Under the pieces are notes generated by a model that did no database searches, was not told the DNA's origin, and saw only the letters and a program-made list of their open reading frames with translations. A program made the position numbers and the translations under genes. A DNA stretch of 64,000 bases from an uncultured Actinoplanes sp. (GTDB lineage: Bacteria > Actinomycetota > Actinomycetes > Mycobacteriales > Micromonosporaceae): the NCBI RefSeq assembly GCF_934643405.1, contig NZ_CAKUCL010000003.1, positions 9,557 through 73,556 on the forward strand, in the 5' to 3' direction. This document shows positions 60,108-64,000 of this stretch, one piece after another (positions within the stretch are counted from its first letter, which is position 1; every line of letters begins with the position of its first letter).

Positions 60108-61112
60108 GTGACGGAGCACGCCATCCGGCTGTCCGGGTTGCGCAAGGCGTTCGGCCCGGTCGAGGCCGTGGCCGGGATCGACCTGGAGATCGCGAACGGC
60201 GCGTTCTTCTCGATGCTGGGGCCGTCCGGGTCGGGCAAGACCACGGTGCTTCGCATGATCGCCGGTTTCGAGACGCCGACCGCCGGCACCGTCGAGCTCA
60301 ACGGCCGCGACGTGACCGGACTGCCGCCGTACGAGCGTGACGTCAACACGGTCTTCCAGGACTACGCGCTGTTCCCGCACATGAGCGTGCGGGAGAACGT
60401 CGAGTACGGGCTGCGGGTGCGCAAGGTGCCGCGGCGCGAACGCCGGCAACGCGCCGCCGAGGCGCTGGAGGCGGTCCGGCTGGAGGGCTTCGGCACCCGC
60501 CGGCCCAGCGAGATGTCCGGCGGTCAGCGGCAACGCGTCGCGCTGGCCCGGGCGCTGGTGAACCGGCCGAAGGTGCTGCTGCTGGACGAGCCGCTCGGCG
60601 CCCTGGACCTCAAGCTGCGCGAGCAGATGCAGGTGGAGCTCAAGCAGATCCAGCGCGACGTCGGGATCACCTTCGTCTTCGTCACCCACGACCAGGACGA
60701 GGCGCTGACGATGAGCGACCGGGTCGCGGTCTTCGACCAGGGGCGGATAACCCAGGTGGGTACGCCCGAAGAAGTCTACGAACGTCCGGCGAGCACGTTC
60801 GTGGCCGGTTTCGTCGGCACCTCGAACCTCCTCAGCGGTGATGTGGCTCGGGCGCTGCTCGGGCGGGACGGGACGTTCTCCGTACGGCCGGAGAAGGTGT
60901 CGATGGGCGCCGAGGGCGCACCCGGCACGGTGGCCGAGGTGATCTACGCGGGCCCGGTCACCCGGTACGTCGTCGACCTCGACGCCGGCGCGCGGATGGT
61001 CGTGGTGGAGAACCGGCGCCGCGACCTGCGCGGCAAGCCCGTCCGGCTGAGCTGGGACGAGCAGCACGTCATCGAGATCCCTGCGATGAAGGAGAACAGT
61101 GATGCGGCATAA
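60108..61112 (+). CDS. potA: Polyamine-type ABC importer ATP-binding protein
   Basis: A 334-residue ATPase of the PotA/CysA-type importer subfamily. It has Walker A GPSGSGKTT (38-46), VFQDYALFPHMSVRENVEYG, signature MSGGQRQR near 135, Walker B VLLLDEPLGALD, switch VTHDQDEAL, and a C-terminal TOBE-like regulatory domain (FSVRPEKVSMG). GTG 60108 is used. It overlaps the solute-binding gene by 11 bases. First of a four-gene operon for spermidine/putrescine-like substrates. Confidence 0.92.
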   Translation: MTEHAIRLSGLRKAFGPVEAVAGIDLEIANGAFFSMLGPSGSGKTTVLRMIAGFETPTAGTVELNGRDVTGLPPYERDVNTVFQDYALFPHMSVRENVEYGLRVRKVPRRERRQRAAEALEAVRLEGFGTRRPSEMSGGQRQRVALARALVNRPKVLLLDEPLGALDLKLREQMQVELKQIQRDVGITFVFVTHDQDEALTMSDRVAVFDQGRITQVGTPEEVYERPASTFVAGFVGTSNLLSGDVARALLGRDGTFSVRPEKVSMGAEGAPGTVAEVIYAGPVTRYVVDLDAGARMVVVENRRRDLRGKPVRLSWDEQHVIEIPAMKENSDAA

Positions 61113-62310
61113 CGCGGGTAAGGCGCTGGCGGCCGTGCTGGCCGCGGGCGCGCTGGTGCTGGCCGGCTGCGGCGCGGACGACGGTTCGGACGGCGGCGGC
61201 GCCGGGCCGGGCGGCATCAGCGTGCCCAAAGTGGACAAGCTTGCCCAGCTGGGCGCCGGCGAGGGAGCGGTCAACGTGATCGCCTGGGCCGGGTACGTGG
61301 AGGACGGCTCGACCGATCCGAAGGTCGACTGGGTGTCGGACTTCGAGAAGGAGACCGGCTGCAAGGTCAACACGAAGGTGGCCGGCACCTCCGACGAGAT
61401 GGTGTCGCTGATGAAGACCGGCGAGTACGACGTGGTGTCCGCCTCCGGCGACGCGTCCCTGCGGCTGATCTACGGCGGCGACGTGGCTCCGGTCAACACC
61501 GACCTGATCACCAATTACCGGGACGTCTTCGACGGCCTCAAGAACAAGCAGTGGAACGCGGTCAACGGCCAGCCGTACGGGGTGCCGCACGGCCGCGGCG
61601 CGAACCTGCTGATGTACCGGACCGACGTCGTCAAGCCGGCGCCCACCTCGTGGAGCGCGGTGTTCGACGCGAACTCGCCGTACCGCGGCAAGATCACCGC
61701 TTACGACTCGCCGATCTACATCGCGGACGCGGCGCTCTACCTCATGAAGTCGCAGCCGGACTTGGGCATCAAGAACCCGTACGCGCTGGACGACAAGCAG
61801 TTCAAGGCGGCCACCGACCTGCTCACCGCGCAGAACAAGATGATCGGCGAATACTGGTCGGACTACACCAAGGAGGTGCAGGCGTTCAAGGCCGGCAACT
61901 CGGTGCTCGGCACCACCTGGCAGGTCATCACGAACCTGGCCCAGGCCGACAAGGCGCCGGTGCAGGCGTTCCTGCCGGACGAGGGCGCGACCGGCTGGTC
62001 CGACACCTGGATGATCTCGGCGAAGGCCAAGCACCCGAACTGCGGCTACCTCTGGATGAACCACATCATCTCGCCGAAGGCCAACGCGGCGGTCGCCGAG
62101 TGGTTCGGTGAGGCGCCGTCCAACAAGCTGGCCTGCGCGCAGACCGCCGACAAGAACCACTGCACGACCTACCACGCGGATGACGAGTCGTACTACCAGA
62201 AGGTCTGGTACTGGACCACGCCCATCGCCCGGTGCCTCGACGGCCGTACGGACGTGACCTGCAAGGACTACGCGGCCTGGACCCAGGCCTGGACGACGAT
62301 CAAGGGGTAG
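61102..62310 (+). CDS. potD: Polyamine-type solute-binding lipoprotein
   Basis: A 402-residue extracytoplasmic binding protein with a lipoprotein signal (LAAVLAAGALVLAGCGAD, lipobox cysteine about 25). It resembles PotD/PotF: GAVNVIAWAGYVEDGS, DFEKETGCKVNTKVAGTSDE, SLMKTGEYDVVSASGDAS, VPHGRGANLLMYRTDVVKPA and TWMISAKAKHPNCGYLWMN. ATG 61102 has GGAG 7 bases upstream; GTG 61099 is less well placed. The ligand is likely a polyamine or related amine, not proven. Confidence 0.9.
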   Translation: MRHNAGKALAAVLAAGALVLAGCGADDGSDGGGAGPGGISVPKVDKLAQLGAGEGAVNVIAWAGYVEDGSTDPKVDWVSDFEKETGCKVNTKVAGTSDEMVSLMKTGEYDVVSASGDASLRLIYGGDVAPVNTDLITNYRDVFDGLKNKQWNAVNGQPYGVPHGRGANLLMYRTDVVKPAPTSWSAVFDANSPYRGKITAYDSPIYIADAALYLMKSQPDLGIKNPYALDDKQFKAATDLLTAQNKMIGEYWSDYTKEVQAFKAGNSVLGTTWQVITNLAQADKAPVQAFLPDEGATGWSDTWMISAKAKHPNCGYLWMNHIISPKANAAVAEWFGEAPSNKLACAQTADKNHCTTYHADDESYYQKVWYWTTPIARCLDGRTDVTCKDYAAWTQAWTTIKG

Positions 62311-62311
62311 C

Positions 62312-63160
62312 GTGCGCGCCTTCCTCCACCGCCATCCGGGCCTGCGCCTGGCCGGCCTGCTCTCGGCGCCGCTGCTCTGGCTCGTGGTGGCATACCTGGG
62401 CGCTCTCGCCGTGCTGCTGGTCTCCGCGTTCTGGACGGTCAACGGGTTCACCGGCCAGGTGGTCCGGCAGTTCTCGCTGCAGAACTTCCGGACCATCCTG
62501 ACCGAGGAGGTCTACCGCAACGTGACCCTGCGCAGCCTGGGTGTGGCGGCCGCGGTCACGGTGATCTGCGTGGTGCTGGCGGTGCCGATGGCGGTCTACA
62601 TGGCCAAGGTCGCCTCGCCGCGGACCCGGCATTGGCTGGTGATCGCGATCCTCACCCCGCTGTGGGCGTCCTATCTGGTCAAGGCGTACGCGTGGCGGGT
62701 GCTCCTGGCCAACGGCGGGCCGGTGGACTGGCTGCTGGGCGGACCCGGTCGCGGCCCGGGTTACGGCCTCGTCGCGACCATCCTGGTGCTGGCCTACCTG
62801 TGGCTGCCCTACATGATCCTGCCGATCTACGCGGGCCTGGAACGGCTGCCGGACTCGCTCCTCGACGCGTCCGCGGATCTCGGCGCCCGCACGTCCCGGA
62901 CTTTTCGCTCGGTGGTGCTGCCGATCTTGATCCCGTCGGTCTTCGCCGGGTCGATCTTCACGTTCTCGTTGTCGCTCGGCGACTACATCGCGGTCCAGAT
63001 CGTCGGCGGCAAGACGCAGCTACTCGGCAACCTGGTGTACGCGAACATCGGCGCGGCCAACAATCTGCCGTTCGCGGCCGCGATCGCCGTCATCCCCGTC
63101 GTCATCATGGTGATCTACCTGGTCGCGGTCCGCCGCTCCGGCGCCCTGGAGGAGTTGTGA
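62312..63160 (+). CDS. potB: Polyamine-type ABC importer permease 1
   Basis: A 282-residue membrane protein with about six segments and the binding-protein-dependent permease (EAA) loop SLLDASADLGARTSRTFRSVVLPILIPS near 185-212. The N-terminal segment and VYMAKVASPRTRHWLVIAI are typical of PotB. GTG 62312 begins one base after the potD stop. It forms the transmembrane pore with the next gene product. Confidence 0.9.
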   Translation: MRAFLHRHPGLRLAGLLSAPLLWLVVAYLGALAVLLVSAFWTVNGFTGQVVRQFSLQNFRTILTEEVYRNVTLRSLGVAAAVTVICVVLAVPMAVYMAKVASPRTRHWLVIAILTPLWASYLVKAYAWRVLLANGGPVDWLLGGPGRGPGYGLVATILVLAYLWLPYMILPIYAGLERLPDSLLDASADLGARTSRTFRSVVLPILIPSVFAGSIFTFSLSLGDYIAVQIVGGKTQLLGNLVYANIGAANNLPFAAAIAVIPVVIMVIYLVAVRRSGALEEL

Positions 63161-63972
63161 CGCTGTCCGGCTGGGCCCGCTGGGGGCTGCGCGCGTTCAT
63201 GGGCGCCGGCCTGCTGTTCATCTACGTGCCGCTGCTGCTCGTCCTGGTCAACTCGATCAACGGCGACCGTACGTTCGGCTGGCCCCCGCACGACTTCACC
63301 ACCCGGTGGTGGTCCGCGGCGGTGCACAACGGCGGCGCCCGGGAAGCGCTGCTGACGTCGGTGAAGGCCGGCCTCGGCGCCACCGCGATCGCCCTGGTGC
63401 TGGGCACCATGGTCGCCTTCGCCGTGCAACGGTTCGCGTTCTTCGGCCGGGACACCGTCTCGCTGCTCATCGTGCTGCCGATCGCGCTGCCCGGCATCGT
63501 CACCGGCATCGCCCTGGACAGCGCCTGGCGCTCGGTGATCGTCCCGCTCGGCCTCGGCAAGGGCCTGTTCTCGGTGATCGTCGGACACGCGACCTTCTGC
63601 GTGGTCACGGTCTACAACAACGTGCTGGCGCGCCTGCGGCGTACCGGAACCTCGCTCGAGGAGGCGTCAGCCGACCTGGGCGCCGCCCCCGGCCAGACCT
63701 TCCGCTTCGTCACCTTCCCGATGATCCGCTCGGCCCTGCTGGCCGGCGGCCTGCTCGCCTTCGCCCTGTCGTTCGACGAGATCATCGTGACGACGTTCAC
63801 GGCCGGCCCCGGCATCACCACGCTGCCCATCTGGATCTTCAACAACCTGTTCCGCCCGAACCAGGCTCCCGTCGTCAACGTGGTGGCCGCCGTCCTGATC
63901 GTCCTCTCGGTGATCCCGGTCTGGCTGGCCCAGCGCCTGGCCGGCTCCGCCGCCGGCGCCAGCCGCACCTGA
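63157..63972 (+). CDS. potC: Polyamine-type ABC importer permease 2
   Basis: A 271-residue membrane protein with about six segments and the EAA loop LEEASADLGAAPGQTFRFVTFPMIRSALL near 169-197. The opening FIYVPLLLVLVNSINGDRTF matches PotC-type subunits. GTG 63157 overlaps the potB stop by 4 bases. It ends 28 bases before the window edge. Together the four genes form a complete importer. Confidence 0.9.
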   Translation: MTLSGWARWGLRAFMGAGLLFIYVPLLLVLVNSINGDRTFGWPPHDFTTRWWSAAVHNGGAREALLTSVKAGLGATAIALVLGTMVAFAVQRFAFFGRDTVSLLIVLPIALPGIVTGIALDSAWRSVIVPLGLGKGLFSVIVGHATFCVVTVYNNVLARLRRTGTSLEEASADLGAAPGQTFRFVTFPMIRSALLAGGLLAFALSFDEIIVTTFTAGPGITTLPIWIFNNLFRPNQAPVVNVVAAVLIVLSVIPVWLAQRLAGSAAGASRT

Positions 63973-64000
63973 TCACCGCCCGCCCCACCGGGGTGAGCTT

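Overview
The window is a 64 kb stretch of very GC-rich actinobacterial chromosome. GTG and TTG starts are common, gene ends often overlap by 1-4 bases, and several starts look leaderless (a TANNNT hexamer 5-8 bases before the start codon). Gene content and the argCJBDFRGH order suggest a Micromonosporaceae-like organism such as Actinoplanes or Micromonospora. That placement is inference from style and content; no rRNA or tRNA marker was seen.

Layout. 1-2.5 kb: an FtsX/MacB-type ABC exporter, with the permease cut by the window edge. 2.5-12.7 kb: ordinary chromosomal genes, namely a luciferase-like flavin oxidoreductase, DinB and SRPBCC proteins, a DUF3616-like protein, a Tat-exported M28 peptidase, an FAD monooxygenase, a SanA-like membrane protein, a GNAT, and a GH3 glycosidase behind two operator-like repeats. 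13.1-21.4 kb: a complete arginine operon, argC-J-B-D-F-R-G-H, behind an ARG-box-like dyad. A 360-base remnant of an IS481-family element sits exactly at the argH stop codon. 21.7-24.6 kb: a winged-helix protein, a possible small ORF ending in a hairpin, a NarL/LuxR response regulator and a VanZ-like protein.

24.6-42.4 kb is the most distinctive region, an exopolysaccharide or cell-surface glycan locus. A rightward operon (25978-30915) makes and loads the first sugars: a membrane-anchored CapD/FlaA1-type nucleotide-sugar dehydratase, a UDP-sugar dehydrogenase, an initiating phosphoglycosyl transferase and a DegT-like PLP enzyme. A leftward operon of ten tightly packed genes (42379 down to 30883) encodes a polysaccharide deacetylase, a DegT/PglE-type aminotransferase, a glycosyltransferase, a Wzz/BY-kinase-like protein, a Wzx flippase, a Wzy/O-antigen-ligase-like protein, an exported six-hairpin-type lipoprotein, and two paralogous FemAB/GNAT acyltransferases flanking an FAD monooxygenase of the salicylyl/2-aminobenzoyl-CoA hydroxylase type. 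Both outer ends of the locus carry the same sequence (TGACAATTGCTACTG inside a TCAY-N7-RTGA dyad), so one regulator probably controls both operons. The acyltransferase-hydroxylase-acyltransferase block suggests a glycan carrying an unusual, possibly hydroxylated aryl or amino-acyl decoration; this is the best candidate here for an undescribed system.

42.5-49.4 kb: a DEAD-box RNA helicase, a LacI-family regulator with two dyads in its own promoter, a PRC-barrel protein, a VOC protein, a TSUP permease, and three decaying genes (HSL-type esterase, SRPBCC, GGDEF-EAL). 49.5-52.2 kb: a phosphate-scavenging pair (PhoD phosphatase and an exported phytase-like esterase). 52.3-57.9 kb: a drug-resistance group with a TetR regulator and its operator, two DHA2-type efflux pumps and a TetM/OtrA-like ribosomal protection GTPase. 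58.1-60.0 kb: a REC-PAS-GAF-histidine kinase. 60.1-64.0 kb: a four-gene polyamine-type ABC importer (potA, potD, potB, potC order). No CRISPR array, tRNA, rRNA or prophage was recognised.
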